Source: Acanthochromis polyacanthus
Taxonomy: Eukaryota; Chordata; Actinopteri; Pomacentridae
Assembly (NCBI RefSeq): GCF_021347895.1
Contig: NC_067123.1
Coordinates: 38,117,571 to 38,181,570 of the forward strand
Direction of reading: 5' to 3'
DNA: 64,000 bases
Shown here in pieces: positions 1 to 12,380 of the stretch (its first letter is position 1; each line of letters begins with the position of its first letter). The position numbers and the translations under genes were made by a program. The notes under the pieces were generated by a model. It saw nothing but the letters and a program-made list of their open reading frames with translations. It was not told the origin of the DNA and searched no databases.

Positions 1-282
1 TAAAAGTTAGATCTTTGATTCTGAAGAACGGTTGTCGATATTTAGCTAATTTGCACATTTAGCTAGTTAGCAGCTATTAGCACCAATGTCAAGTTTGGTA
101 GTGATGTTAGCATGCTAGCATGCTAAGATGTTAACAGTGGTAGTATATGCTATTGGAAAAAAATGATGTTGCTATATTTAATTTTTCTGCAATATATATA
201 ATGCAATGAACCAGATGATTGGAATAATGCTATTTGGAAAAAATGAATTATTCTAAAATGACTGCAGTTATTTTGCATCTGC

Positions 283-287
<5 letters not shown>

Positions 288-358
<71 letters not shown>
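288..358. repeat. (TA)n microsatellite followed by a T-run
   Basis: About 27 uninterrupted TA units run directly into a 16-base T tract. This is simple sequence, a probable cruciform- or slippage-prone site, with no coding content. Confidence 0.97.
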
Positions 359-531
359 AAGTTGATTCAGACCTTTCTCATATGGTGTAATCCCAAAATT
401 TTTTTTGCTTTAAATAATATTCACATCTGACTTTGCCTTTGTCATGCAGTGGGTTGTGGTACTAATTTAAATGTTCCAAGACATAGTAGCTGTCTTTAAA
501 CATGTCTTCTTTGCAACCAAATTGTCATTTT

Positions 532-1069
532 TATCCCCCGCCTCCACGAAGTGGAAAAGGGGGATATACAGGGATGGGAATTTTCCGCGGATTTCCGCTG
601 ATTTCATTTCAAGTTTGAACACTTTATTGTCGCTGATACTCCTGCGAGATGGTAACGACGTTAACGATAGCTTGTTAACGACGATTGTAAACAGCCCAGC
701 GATTGGAAGTCGCTGCGCCGCCGTCGCTGCGCCGCCGCCGCCGCATCCCCCGTCAACAACTTTCCACTGGAATCGGAACTTACTGATCCCATCCCTGGAT
801 ATAGGTTTGGCCTCCATCCGTCCGTCCGTTCGTGCTTCCATGCGTGTGTTCGTCCGTCCGTCCATGCGTCCGTCCGTCCGACATGAAGGGGACAGCTTTT
901 CTCGGAAACTGTTACAGCGAGGATTACGAAATTTAGTGTGTAGCTTCACACCATGGACACCTTGATCAAGTTCGAAAATGAGACCTGTGCGATAATATTT
1001 AACAGAGTTATGGCCCTTGATCACTATTTTGGATATAGACTCATAGACATCACATGTGGCGGGGGATAT
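532..1069. mobile_element. Dispersed repeat with 5' hairpin and (CCGT)n core
   Basis: The left end is a 35-base near-palindrome (532-566) whose arms read TATCCCCC and GGGGGATA. The middle (about 820-880) is a run of CCGT/CCAT units, followed by a conserved-looking block about 890-1030. The motif GGGGGATAT recurs at 1061-1069, matching the one at 559-567. I recognise this overall shape as a repeat common in fish and some invertebrate genomes, but I cannot name it with certainty. The open frames across it are low-complexity translations of the CCGT run and not genes. Confidence 0.6.
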
Positions 1070-3302
1070 TGATGACCATGTCCTCTTGTTTGTTTTTCTC
1101 TCTTGTGCCGCCCTGATTTTGTTGTGCCCATGTGGAGCCTTCATGTCAACAAACTCTGTCTTATGAGTAAAGTTTTTTTCAAACTTGTGTCAGAGTAAAT
1201 TATGTTTTGTTAGGCAGGCTTTTGATTTAGGTTAGTGATGGAAAATGAGGCCTATGTAAGTAAGAAAAGCGTTCAGATTAATGTGTTCGACGTAACATTG
1301 CACAGAAACAATCATGTTCTCATTGTCACTGTGAGTATATTGGCAGTCTGACATTTGCATTTTCCTCCAAGTACCACTGTGCTGAAGTAGAACTACACAA
1401 TAACTGTGTATTAAAACAATGCCAGGGACTGTGTTGGCTGTTGTTTCAGGTACAGGTTAGAGGCCTTTTTAGCTAATAGACCCGTGGATTTAGAGTTTTA
1501 TCAGATGCTGAAATACCACACAGCAATTTATAACACCCTGGATTTTGCAACTCTTGAAAGTTATCGTGCTGGTGATCATTTTTATCGCAGGGTAAACAGT
1601 AGAATTACAACATTCACGTTACAAAGTAATCAGTGTGGAATGTGCTCTGTTGCTGTGTGTGATTGGCCAGATTACATTTCCTTGCAGCAAAAGTTGAGCC
1701 AGGTTCCCCCACAGCCGCTGTCAGACCGGCTGCATTCAAGTGAGAGGGCTGCCTTAATCTTGTTAAGTCGCTGGGGGTTAATCTGCAGTCATCCTCTGTG
1801 AGGCTCCAGTCTCCAGTAAGGGGTGAAGTGTAATGTTGTGGTCTCATGTACAGCACACAATGGAAAGGTATTGTTTTGCAGTTTGCTGAAATCACTAAAG
1901 ACTTCCAAAAAATACATCACATAAGTCATGTCCATCTATTATTGAGCAAAGTTGTTTAGTTTCCAGCACCCAGTTGGGGAAACCAATTATTGGCTGAATG
2001 TTTTGCTGAAGGACATAATAGTTATTATGATATTTGAGAGAATTTTTTTGTTTCTGTAGATTTTTTTCGGTCACAAGCAGTCACAAGCAACAGCCTCGTT
2101 TTTCTTTTTTCTTCTTCTCCCTAAATATAACCACAGCAAAAAAACAAAAAACAGGGCTTGTGATGTGCACGTCGTCTTCATGGATCCCTAGATTCCAGGT
2201 TTTAGCTATCAGTCAACCTAATCTAATGCAGGGCCTGAGGCTGTGCATTTCTTTTGCAAAGAATAATATTCGGCCTCTCAGCAGATACTGTAGGTCGCTG
2301 AGCTCATAGCCTTCCGGCCAGCCTGCCCGTCCTCCAGAATGAAGATTAAGTTTGCTGAGGAGGATAATCATGCTCCAAGGTCTCAGTGGTATGCAAGCAA
2401 TTCAGCAGGCTTGCTTTCTGTGGTTCACTGGTCAACTCCTCTCTGTCTCCTGCACCTTTCATTATGAAAGTATCACAACACGCGAGTATGATCCACGGCA
2501 GCTTTCTATCTTTTGTCCACTCTGGCATGTTTTAAGATAAATGAAAAGACGTCGCATCTGAATGCACAGAACTGACTGATTATATCCTGTGCGTGTCTGC
2601 GTCAGGGAAGCAGGGTAAGAAAAAAAACAACCAAAAAAAGGAGGCATCAGTTACACCCGGCCACGTCACTGTCACCGTCCCAGGACACAGAGGGCAGTGA
2701 GATAAATCTAGCCGCTGCTCCCAAAAATAGAGCGCGGGCCTCCATTAGAACAGGACGCAGGTTGTGTGGGAACAAGCAGAGGTCACCGTGGTCAGCAGAG
2801 TTATTTCTGTAGTGCCACCGGACCTCCAGGAGTGAACACCCATTCATTCATCCGATTGCCTGCCAGCAGGTTAGGGGACACACACAGAGACACGAGAAGA
2901 AAAAAACCCACACCTTCCATGCTCTGCCAGCGGAGCATCAGTAGGAGTGGGACGCGATCCATTTGGTGAAATTTACTGTGACGGTGTCCGAGGTGCCTGT
3001 GTGCATTTTTTTTTTTATCACCTGCAGCTATTTGTGTCTTTTCCTTTATATATGAGTGTATTTATATGAGCGCTGCCTGCTGGTGTTTGAGCTGAAGGAC
3101 GATGGAAACACACCTGGCTCTCAGTGACCTCATGTCTCAGACACAGTGTCTCTCTGTCTGTCTCTCTTTCCTTCGGCTGGCAGCGCAGCTCACCACGACT
3201 GCTGGATCACACTTTTTAGTTTATTTCTGCTGCTTTTGCTCAGCCTATTTAGATGATTTACAGTAGCTCACGGACATGGATGCGAATTTCTTCCGCCACA
3301 GC

Positions 3303-3486
3303 AAAAAAAAAAAAAAAAAAAAAAAAACACAGACGGAGACGACGCGCACAAAAAGAAAGCACACTTGCACGCCAACAGAATGATTTCTTACAGTCTCTTT
3401 TTCCTTCCTTTGTTCTTTCCCTGTGTTCCTCTCATACATCCACACACACACACACACACACACAGTCACAAACACACACACACACA
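3303..3486. repeat. A-run and (CA)n microsatellites
   Basis: A 25-base A run (3303-3327) is followed about 110 bp later by an interrupted (CA)n tract at 3440-3486. Both strands are open here only because of the simple sequence. Confidence 0.95.
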
Positions 3487-4297
3487 TCAATAGTCCATTA
3501 GGAGTGTGTTGCTTTCATTACCTCCAGCTTGGCCCTGAGACAGCCTTCAGAGTGGAGTACAGCAGAGCGGAGCTGGCCAGGATTGCAGTATATATAGAGA
3601 GAAGTCTGGTAATTGCCAGCTCTCTGTTCTCTCTATCCTGTGCGTCAGGTGGAAAGTATGAATCTGTGGTATCTGGGGACCACCCCTGCTGCGCTGCACC
3701 ACGTCTCGATACAACCGCCTGTCCCCCCACCGGGCGCAAGTAATAGGGGGAAAACAGCGAGCTTAAAGGCCTCGGAGAGTCCAACAACTGCCACGCTAAC
3801 AGCACACACTGCCTTGGGAATAAAAAAACCCCGAAAAAAACAGGCAGCCCACACAAACAGCGGAGAAGCACCTAAAGATATACCCTTCATACAAATCTCA
3901 CTTTTCATGTCTTGCTTGTTACACAGCGGTAAGTGCTGTTGCTGTAGTGCGGCCACTTTCTGGAAGAGGAGTGTTTTGTTTGTTTTGCTTCACCTGCCAG
4001 GAGGCAAGAGAAAGGGTCAGATAACAAAACATTTAGGAGGCGCTAGAACGTTTACTGAGTTATATAAAAAGTTCAAGCGAAAGCCATCTCCCACGTACGT
4101 ATATGGTGAATAATAATAAAGGAATGATAATGTAGGATGAATTTATCGTCTCTGTAAGGCTACAAATCTGCCAATTTTTACTTGCTATGCTGCACAGAAT
4201 TATATTCTCTGACCTTATGTGTGAACTATGAGTGATCATGTTCCTGTGAGCATTCCCATGTTGACAGTTTTTTTTTTGTATTATGAAGTTAGCTCCC

Positions 4298-4339
4298 GCC
4301 ACCCTAGTGAGGATAAAGCAGTGTACAGAGAATGGATGA
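4298..4339 (+). mobile_element. SINE 3'-tail fragment (same family as 8540-8882)
   Basis: This short stretch (CCCTAGTGAGGATAAAGCAG and onward to GGATGA) is the reverse complement of the left end of the repeats at 8540 and 22600. It is therefore the tail of the same SINE in the opposite orientation. The tRNA-like head is absent, so this is a truncated or decayed copy. Confidence 0.8.
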
Positions 4340-5266
4340 CGTTAGCTGGGACTGGATTACATTGTCAAGCTCTTCTCTGTCCTGAAATTACTATAATTGC
4401 GCAAAACAAGAAAAATTTGCTCTGGGATGGGTTAGGATGATGGACGGTCCCTCCCGTGCTGTAAAAATACTAAATTATCTGTCCCCTTGGTCTCAGCTCT
4501 TTCTGTCAGAGCAAGCAGTGTTTTTAGAGGCAGCACCCGTCGCTGCGTCACACTTGGAAGTCAAATCAAGTGTTCCAGGAATAGCTGATAGTCATCTTTG
4601 GAGACGGTCTTTATTCCATAATCAGCGATGCCAGGGTAGGAAATAAAATTGGTCACTGTGAGAGACACCTCATCAGTAGTAGTAAGGAATTTGTTTAAAA
4701 GAACGTTTTACTTAAAAGCATTCAAATCTCCATAAAAGCAAAAATGAAAACGCAAAGTTTGGTTGCATAAAAATACCCCAAGCATGGTCACAACCTGCCT
4801 CATTAACAGCCTGTTGTATTCCCTCATAACAGAGCCACTTTGACATAAATGTTTGTTTAATTTATGTGAGTACATTTATTATTTTGTCCTGTGTACCCTG
4901 ATAAAAAGGCAAAAATTGTACAATTCAAACTAAACCTTTTTTCTCCTGGACTAAATCATTAAAAATGATCAATATTTACCCGTATCTGCTGAAATTTAAC
5001 ATTTCATCGTGACACAATTTTGAGTTATATCACCCAGCCCTGTTCTAAAGATAAGCTAGTGTTTCTCAGCAGCACTGCAAAATGTAACTTCTGTTTTGTT
5101 GTTATTTTGTTATCAGTCCTGCTGTTCAGAAACACTCTGAAAGTCTGAATTGTGCAGCAGCAGGTTGTTTCCCTTTTGCATTCAGGATCAGACTCTGGCT
5201 CATAAATCTCTATACGCAGTCTTATGTCTCCAGCTGTAGCCATTACTCGTTGTAAAGATCCAGCAT

Positions 5267-5362
5267 GAGGAAATTTGCATTATTCATTAGATAGTATTCC
5301 GATTGGCTGGAGGTGAATCCGGCCAATCGGAGTAGGTGGATACGAATGATGCAAATAGCTTC
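5267..5362. promoter_or_regulatory. Imperfect palindrome with paired octamer and CCAAT motifs
   Basis: Two 44-base arms (5267-5310 and 5319-5362) are imperfect inverted repeats around an 8-base centre. The inner 13 bases of each arm match with one difference and contain CCAAT boxes in opposite orientation (ATTGG at 5302-5306, CCAAT at 5323-5327). Further out each arm has a perfect octamer (ATTTGCAT at 5273-5280, ATGCAAAT at 5349-5356). What is seen is the symmetry; a regulatory role (POU and NF-Y binding) is inference. A relic of a small foldback element is the main alternative. Confidence 0.5.
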
Positions 5363-5948
5363 CAAAGTGTGGTGTTGTGGAGGACAGAGAGAGAGGAGTC
5401 TGTGCTGTTGTGAAAGACGGACACGGAGAAATCGAAACAACTTTCGGCTAATAAATTTCCACACTTCTGTTTAGAATAGGAAAAACGTGTGTAAAAATGA
5501 ATCAAAAAAGGCCATTCCATTCTGCGCTACTCAGACCATTCATCACAGAAAATGCGTCGCGCCACAAAAGGCATCTTTGCTTACAGGCAAAATAAACAAA
5601 GATGACTTATTTTCTGTGTGCCGTTGTTAATCATACCTACAGAGTGGAGTGTGTAATAGTATTTTTTCAACATGTGGCCTTTACCAGCCCTTCGCATTTA
5701 TAGAGGTGTTGACTTAATGGCCTCTTTGCTGCAACAGTCTTGCAGATAGCAGCGATGCAGCCGTGATATTACCACCACGAGGCTTTCCCGTTCACCGGGC
5801 CGTGTGCTGATCCTCTCACACATAGGCACACAGATTTATGAATTACCTTGAGCTAGTCATATCTCTCTTTTAGCCCGAGACGTAATCTTGCCACAGATGC
5901 ATCCCGATCAATTTTTCAGGATGTCTTATTTGTGGGCTCTGCGCAGCG

Positions 5949-6013
5949 GTGGGGTGGGGGGTGGGGGTGGGGGTGGGGTTTGTGACGGCGGTGGGGAGGA
6001 GGGAGGGAGGGAG
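5949..6013 (+). repeat. G-rich tract with quadruplex potential
   Basis: Successive runs of four to six G separated by single T residues (5950-5978), then GGGG/GGAGGGAGGG units to 6013, give many ways to form four-stranded G structures on the + strand, which is also the sense strand of the rbms3 pre-mRNA. Confidence 0.8.
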
Positions 6014-7017
6014 GATGCATTCGGGGTGTATCCAATTTCAGGCAGCAAAGCAAATGGCCTTGGAGATCAAGGATTATACAGCAGATTTCTAAGTCGAGCT
6101 AATATTGATTCTCTGTGCCCCTGGTGAACTCCAGGTTGTACCTTCTCCATGTAAGCTTTTAAATGTTGTTGCCGTAATGGCCCCCCCTCGTCAGGACGGT
6201 CCCTGATCTATAAGGCCGCAGCAGCTGACCCCTATAAATAAGGCCTTTTGTTTTTCTAGACAGGCCTGTATACACTGCGGACCAGTAATCCAGTGGAAGG
6301 TGTGGATTTCTTTTTCTTTTGCACCGATTATGGCATCTTTTCACTGATAGAGGTGCAGCTGATATGTTGAATTTATTTTAAAAATCATTTTAAAATGCAC
6401 TTTTATTGATAATTATTCACCTGTTTTGACAGCTTATTGTGTTTTATTGTAATGCAGACAGAGATTGAGGATAATATGGTCTCATACTATGGAAAAACCG
6501 AGTGTGGCGCATACATTAGACAGACAGCACATCCATACTCATGCAGTCACACTTTCAGTCAGCGTTTGCAATTATGCGACTGTCTCTCATTATACCTGCT
6601 CTTGAGAGTAATTGTCAGACGTTTACTGTTGTGTTGCTCCTCTGGCAGTCTTCATCTCAGTGAAATTTGATTTGTTGGATTCCCTCCTCACTGCAGCTGC
6701 TCCTGATGAATGTTCGACCACCTAGACGCAGAATTTTTTCCGCTGAAACTTTGCATTTGAAATTCAGATGCTCGAGTGTGCAGCGAAGGCATTAATCACG
6801 CAGTTTTCATCACTTCTAATGCATTTTGATGTGCCGTCTCACACTGAGCGCTACTCTTGGCACCCCTCTGTGTCTTCGCGGTCTCCATCTCCTTCACCAG
6901 TCTGAAGCGCAAAATTAAAAGTTTGTTGTCCTGCCATTTAGCCATCTGTTCTGCAACTTCCGCTCCTCTCTGCTGTTTTCTTTTCCTGCATCACACTTTC
7001 TTTCACACCCTTTCTCT

Positions 7018-7021
<4 letters not shown>

Positions 7022-7054
<33 letters not shown>
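7022..7054. repeat. (CA)n microsatellite
   Basis: An uninterrupted CA run of about 16 units inside the upstream intron. Confidence 0.97.
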
Positions 7055-7056
<2 letters not shown>

Positions 7057-8244
7057 TGTAAACCAGTGAATGCTGCACAGACACATATTTGAAGTTTGGT
7101 AATTGCTTTTGGAGGAGGAGAGAAAAAGAAAAAGACATTACATCAAAGTCTAATTATTCAACAATACCCCCGCCCCTACTCCACCAAGAAGAGAAAGAAA
7201 GACAGGCGAGGGGCTTGTGATGGGTGTTGGGATCTGGTTAACTTGTCCAATAGACCCATTATGAGGTAAAATCAACAGTGGGGAGCGTTAGATGTGTGCT
7301 AGCGAGGGGGGAAACCATGTCCAAATCCCCTTCAGTTCGTGCAGCCATTATAAACAAGAGTGGATTAGCCAGCAGCCCCCTGCTGGGACAGTGAATGGAT
7401 GAGAATGGGGAAAGATGAGGGAGCCCGCTCCTCTCAAGCATTATCTAAATAACAGGCCGGGGAATTCAATAAGTACTGGCCTCATCAGACCTCATCAGCT
7501 CCCCCAATTAGGCTGCACATCATGGCGGCTGGCGGGCTAGTTGCCGTTGGTGACAGATGAGAGCCAGCGTGGCGATGTGCTTGAATCTGCAGCGGTGCTT
7601 TGCTGCCTCACATTCCTGACATTGTTGAGGTGAATGCGTTTCAGGTGGGCAGCTTAGGAGGGGAGAAGCACTTTTAAATGTCATCAGTATTTGTTTTGTC
7701 TCTCGCTGCTTATTTACAGTCTGTCAGAGCTCCTTCCACTGTACTTTCTGTCCTTGATGCTGCATTGATGAGTCCAAGATAGCCGGCCTCAACTTCAAGG
7801 AAGGACTTACTTTTACCACGCCGCTGTTTGTGAATCCTACTGATATCGACGTGGTGTGTCAATATCTCTCCCCTCCCACATTACCTCCCTGTGTTTCCCC
7901 CACGGGTCAGGACATGTGGAGGAAAAAAACACAGCTCCTCCACATCGATTGGGGCCCATTAACGCAGACTGAGAAAAACAAAGCCTTTCATCACGTCTGA
8001 GATGTTTAAGCAAGGACTTACACAGAGTTGTTCTGCACAAGTCACCCTTTCTCTCTGGTCAACGCGCTGATGCTGTTTTCCCAGGAGGAGGCAGGAGCAA
8101 AGCTACTGAGGCTACTCAAAGGGTTTGCCATGTCTGCCTTTTTTCCCCAAAAGAAGAATCTGACATCAAACAGGCTTTTTTTTTGGCCTCCAGCCGTGGT
8201 CATTACGATTTTGGGTTGTCTGTTTATCTGTCAGTCGCATTTTT

Positions 8245-8535
8245 GAGGACAAGAAATCTCAGGATGGCCTTGAGAGAATTAGCTTAAATTTGTAGCAGAC
8301 GTTCACTTTGCCTCAGAAAAGGAGCTGATTAGATTTCGTTGGCCGAAGGTCACTGTGATCTCACATCGCACATTTTGGGCCATAAGTCAAGAATGCGTGC
8401 TAATTAGGTTGCTAATTATGACAAAATGTCACACAGGGATGAAATAATGAAGTGACTACATTTATTTATTCTAAAATGGCAAAATCTAGCTTCACTGTGG
8501 CATCATAGTGTTCAGCAAAACTACTTTTTCTGGCT
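8245..8535. mobile_element. Dispersed repeat (AGGTCACTGTGA type)
   Basis: The block holds phrases such as GGTCACTGTGATCTCAC, TTTTGGGCCATAAGTCAAGAA and GCTAATTATGACAAAATG, which I recognise from a frequent fish interspersed repeat. It abuts the SINE at 8540. Boundaries are approximate and no coding capacity is seen. The repeat at 53450-53745 looks like another part of the same kind of element. Confidence 0.55.
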
Positions 8536-8539
8536 GTTA

Positions 8540-8882
8540 TCCATCCATCCATTCTCTGTACACCGTTTTATCCTCACTAGGGTCGCGGTGGTGCTGGAGT
8601 CTATCTCAGCTGACTCTGGTGAAGGCAGGGGACACCCTGGACAAGTCTGTCACAGGGCTACATATACAGACACACAATCACACTCACATTCACACCTACG
8701 GGCAGTTTAGAGTAACCAATTAACCTCAGCATGTTTTTGGACTGTGGGAGGAAGCCGGAGTACCCGGAGAAAACCCACGCATGCACAGGGAGAACATGCA
8801 AACTCCATGCAGAAAGATCCCAGGGTCAGGCTGGGACTCGAACCAGGGATCTTCTTGCTGCAAGGCACTATGGCACTGTGCT
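8540..8882 (-). mobile_element. tRNA-derived SINE, minus orientation, B box intact
   Basis: On the minus strand the element starts with a tRNA-like head: the B box GGTTCGAGTCC (complement near 8837-8847) is a perfect match to the polymerase III consensus. A shared SINE body follows and the tail ends in GGATGGATGG. A near-identical copy lies at 22600-22948 and a tail fragment at 4298-4339. In this copy the A-box region is partly deleted, so it should not be transcribable by Pol III from its own promoter. Confidence 0.85.
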
Positions 8883-10121
8883 TTCCTGGCTGTTATTCAT
8901 CCCTGAAATACAGGAACAGAAGGAGATATTGGTGATGCTACTTTTTGCCCTTTAAACTGTGGTGATTGTTTAGATTATCTGTGCTGCCACGTTGGAGATG
9001 TGTGTGAAGCTTCCACGTGTTAGAATTTGTATCTTCTGTGCGTTAACGTCCACATTTGAAGTCGTGGCTACGACTGTGTTCTATCAGAATCTGCTTCATT
9101 GGCCAAGCGTTTGAACACACACACAAGGAATTTGACTCTGTTTTTTGTTTTCCTCACTTCAAAGCCTTCACTACATACTGTATGTTGTGTGAGTCTGGAC
9201 TGACATGAATGTAAGCTGGAGTGATTGGTGAAGGCAAGTTGGTAACTCTAGTTTTCTTAGAGGCAGTGAGAAGACTTCGGGAAGATTTTGGAGACCTGAA
9301 AGAAATGCGGTCAGATTTTTGTTTCATTTTGTGGCATTCCTTCTTCAAGAATTTGCACCCCGTTGGTTATTTTAACTGATTTTAACATTGGTTTTATTCC
9401 CTAAAAGATGCTGTTAAAATAATAAGATGGGCTGCTTAATATTTTTAATTCACTTTATTAGCCTGACCTTCAGCTAGCTGACCAAAACAGCTTCATAATT
9501 TTCATTGTTGTCAAAATGCTTACTTAATTAAGCCAACAGATCGTGCCGTTTCCCTGGAAAACAGTTGATGTATCTAGCAAACATGAAGAAGATGCCACTT
9601 TGTTAGCAGCAACTTCTTTTTTTTTTTTTTAGGAAGACGGGAAATTAGTGTCATCACTGCTGAAGAACAAAGAGAATACCTAAGAAATGAATGAATTATT
9701 AGCCTTGGGAATGTCTGAAGCACTGTTTGAAGTTCACACATGCACAGGTCTTTCAGACAAAGCACAGATTGCTAGATTACATGCCTAACTTTGGACCTAA
9801 CTGTGGGTTTTTAATTTCTTAAAACTGGCTTTGTGCATCACCATCACAATATGTGTTGCAAAGCTAATGCTTAACGTACCGGCCAGTTCACAACCATGCG
9901 GGCGTCTGCTCTTCAGAAGTCTGCGAAAGTTAAGTGTACAGTAGATTTCCTTAATTTATAACATGTATAGTATATTAAATATGTGTAATGTTGTGAAAAA
10001 CAAACGAAGTAGTCAACCATAAATGTGAACAATTTGCTTCACTGAAAAAAGGATGTCAGCTGGTCAAGAAAAGTCTTCTCATTAAAACAAAGTGCTGTCT
10101 CTGGTAGTGTGTTTATGTCCT

Positions 10122-10123
<2 letters not shown>

Positions 10124-10210
<87 letters not shown>
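10124..10210 (+). repeat. (GT)43 microsatellite
   Basis: An 87-base pure GT run. On the sense strand of rbms3 it gives a long (UG)n in the pre-mRNA and could adopt Z-DNA. Confidence 0.98.
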
Positions 10211-10216
<6 letters not shown>

Positions 10217-10932
10217 AGAATGTATACTGTATATGCCTGTGCCGCTGCTCTTTTGAAAGTGAAAGAGCAAAGAGAGCTGCACCTGCAGCTTCTATCAAAC
10301 AGTGGAAAGCTCCTTTCAGCACAGCTTTAATTACAGCCTCTGCAGCTCTGCTCAGCTCAGACAAGCCGGTCTCCACGCAGCCAACCAAATCCTCTCACAC
10401 ACAGCCGCCTTCCTCTGCCACAGACTCGCCTGATCCCTAATCAGCCACGGTGCCACTCCTCATCGATCCTCAATCAGTTACAGTAAAGGGGACGCTATGG
10501 AATCCCCCCTCACGCACCCTCCCCTCCACCCCTTCCCTCCTTATTAGTCGGGTGCCCTGCTTTCATTGATCATAAATCAACGTCACTGGTAGCATTGATC
10601 GTCAATCACCCCCAGTGACACCATCGATGCTGCTGGTCCCTCAGCGATAGGCCCGCTCTCAGCCCTGGGCCCACACTGCAGCCCGGCTGTGGCATATCGA
10701 TCCTCCCTCAGATACAGTATTGAGGGCTCTTTATTGATAATTCATTTATTGTGCTGTAATTTCATTTTCTTTCTTGTCCATAGCGTTGTTACTGGAAGCC
10801 CCTATGGTGGAAACCTAGTTAACAGACGCACTGCCTTTTGTGTGCCTCCCCAAGCTGCTCTAACTGATGTGGCGCTTTCATTTGCAGCATATTTTCTGCC
10901 TCTGTTAAAATGTCATTACCAATTTTCATTCA

Positions 10933-11209
10933 CTGGTAGCCTAAAGGTTATATAAACCTACCTATGACAGAGGAGTCGGAAGTTTGAATCCCTTGACCAG
11001 GTGGAAAATTCTGTGAGAGGCAAAATCCTGCTTAGCAAAACACCCAACATCCACTTTTTCTTTTCAGCTTTGTACTGACCAATATAGCGGAGTGTTTGTA
11101 ATGCACTCTGAGTGCGAATTTGTGTAACTCTCTGAATGTCAAGTAGAGCAGTGCCAAAAAAGCACCACGCTCAGCAAAACCTTGCCTTGATAAATAAAGC
11201 TAAATAATA
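10933..11209 (+). mobile_element. tRNA-derived SINE
   Basis: The head has an A-box-like TGGTAGCCTAAAGGTTA (10934-10950) and a degenerate B box, AGTTTGAATCC (10981-10991), spaced as in a tRNA gene. The body includes GAGTGTTTGTAATGCACT and the tail is A-rich (AATAAAGCTAAATAAT). The layout and wording match a common fish SINE class distinct from the one at 8540. The degenerate B box suggests an old copy. Confidence 0.75.
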
Positions 11210-11719
11210 CTGCTGTAACATTATGTGGAAGCGGTGTAAAGCTGAGTAAGGGGCTAATATGCATTCAAGTTTCAATGCTCGATGTAAATAATGAAGCCCT
11301 CACAAGAAACTAAAAGCGCTCCCTGCAGAACAGCAGAGCGCATTGTGCACCGCAGGTTTAGAGTGAACTTTCCGAGACTGAAACTGATTCATTCTGATTC
11401 TGATACAGTGTCACATACACTGAGAAATACTTGCTGTGGGTCTGGTAGACGGACGGCTGGGTTGAATTACAAAGCGCCCATCTGTATGATTCATCTCTAT
11501 AGATGGGAGGTTTCACGGGTCACTGGAGGCGTTGGCAGTGTTATAATACTCTAACAGGGACAGAGCGAGCTTCACTGTCTGCCCACACAAGCAGTGGCAC
11601 AGACAGTGGAAGCACCAGTCAACCCCCACAGGCGAAGTTCAGCAGCAGCTACTCTTAAGTCCCTCTGCCATGAAAGGATGGGTCCACAGGCCAGAACTGG
11701 CTGAGAAGAAAACCAACAT

Positions 11720-11783
11720 AGTTTGGTTTGTTTTTTTGTTTTTTTGTTGTTTTTTTTGTTGTTTTTTTTTGGGGGGGGAGGGT
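11720..11783 (+). repeat. T/G low-complexity tract
   Basis: Runs of 5-11 T separated by single G residues or TTG, ending in a run of eight or nine G. Simple sequence only. Confidence 0.9.
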
Positions 11784-11897
11784 AGTTTGATTCTTTAATG
11801 CATTTGAATTCATTATTTGCTTTGGTCTAATTGAAGTGTTTTTCTTTTTATTCTCTCCACTCTTATCTCATTGTCCACTTTGGTGCTTTTTGCAAAC

Positions 11898-12380
11898 ATA
11901 GACTGTATGTAAAGATGGACGTAGCATCTGACTCCAAATTTGAAGCCCACCCGGAAATGTCAAAAACTTGCAATATCACGCCGTCCGCTAGGGTTGGCTC
12001 CAAAAAGCTTTTGCTCCATAGACCCCAATTCATTTTTAGAAAAAATAAAATTTGATAGACTGATGTTCTACAGCTCAGGATTTTTTTCCCATTAGTTTTC
12101 ATGGTCAAAACGAGAGATCAGGTGGCCGATCTTAAAATAAATCAATACTGAATTTTAAATAAATCGTTAAAGTTGACGGAGCCAGGGGGCGTGGCTATAC
12201 TTGACTGACAGTCTCATTGACTGGTCCTGCCCCTAGTTGCTCTCCGGTCCAGCCTGTTTGATGACGCTTTTTACGTCACTGGCTCCAAAAAATCCAAAAC
12301 GGCGACCAGGAAGTAGCAAAATCCGGGCTTCATTTTCTCGGCGTTGAAACCAACGGGTGACGTCACAGTTAGTTCACACC
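11898..12380. mobile_element. Truncated non-autonomous DNA element
   Basis: The left end reads CATAGACTGTATGTAAAGATGG and the right part contains GGGGGCGTGGC and CAACGGGTGACGTCAC. I know this wording from a frequent fish repeat that normally ends in the inverted form of its start. Here the matching right terminus is missing after about 12370, so the copy is truncated. No coding potential. Confidence 0.6.

Noticed and set aside
471..965. Frame of 164 codons (+) and a 225-codon frame on the other strand
   Set aside because: Both run through the CCGT-rich dispersed repeat and encode low-complexity RPSVRPS-type sequence.
2800..2850. ACCTCCAGGAGTG resembling the end of the RRM2 exon (TPPGV)
   Set aside because: No RNP motif or RRM wording precedes it, no donor follows at the needed place, and the match is only five residues.
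3588..3700. TATATATAG followed by an ATG and an open frame, suggesting an internal promoter
   Set aside because: The TATA-like string lies in ordinary intron; the frame is not RBMS-like, and a start here would lie downstream of the RRM exons. No supporting initiator or conserved coding wording.
10113..10440. Cys-Val and Thr-His repeat frames, also at 30465-30765 and 60465-60971
   Set aside because: They are translations of (GT)n/(CA)n microsatellites.
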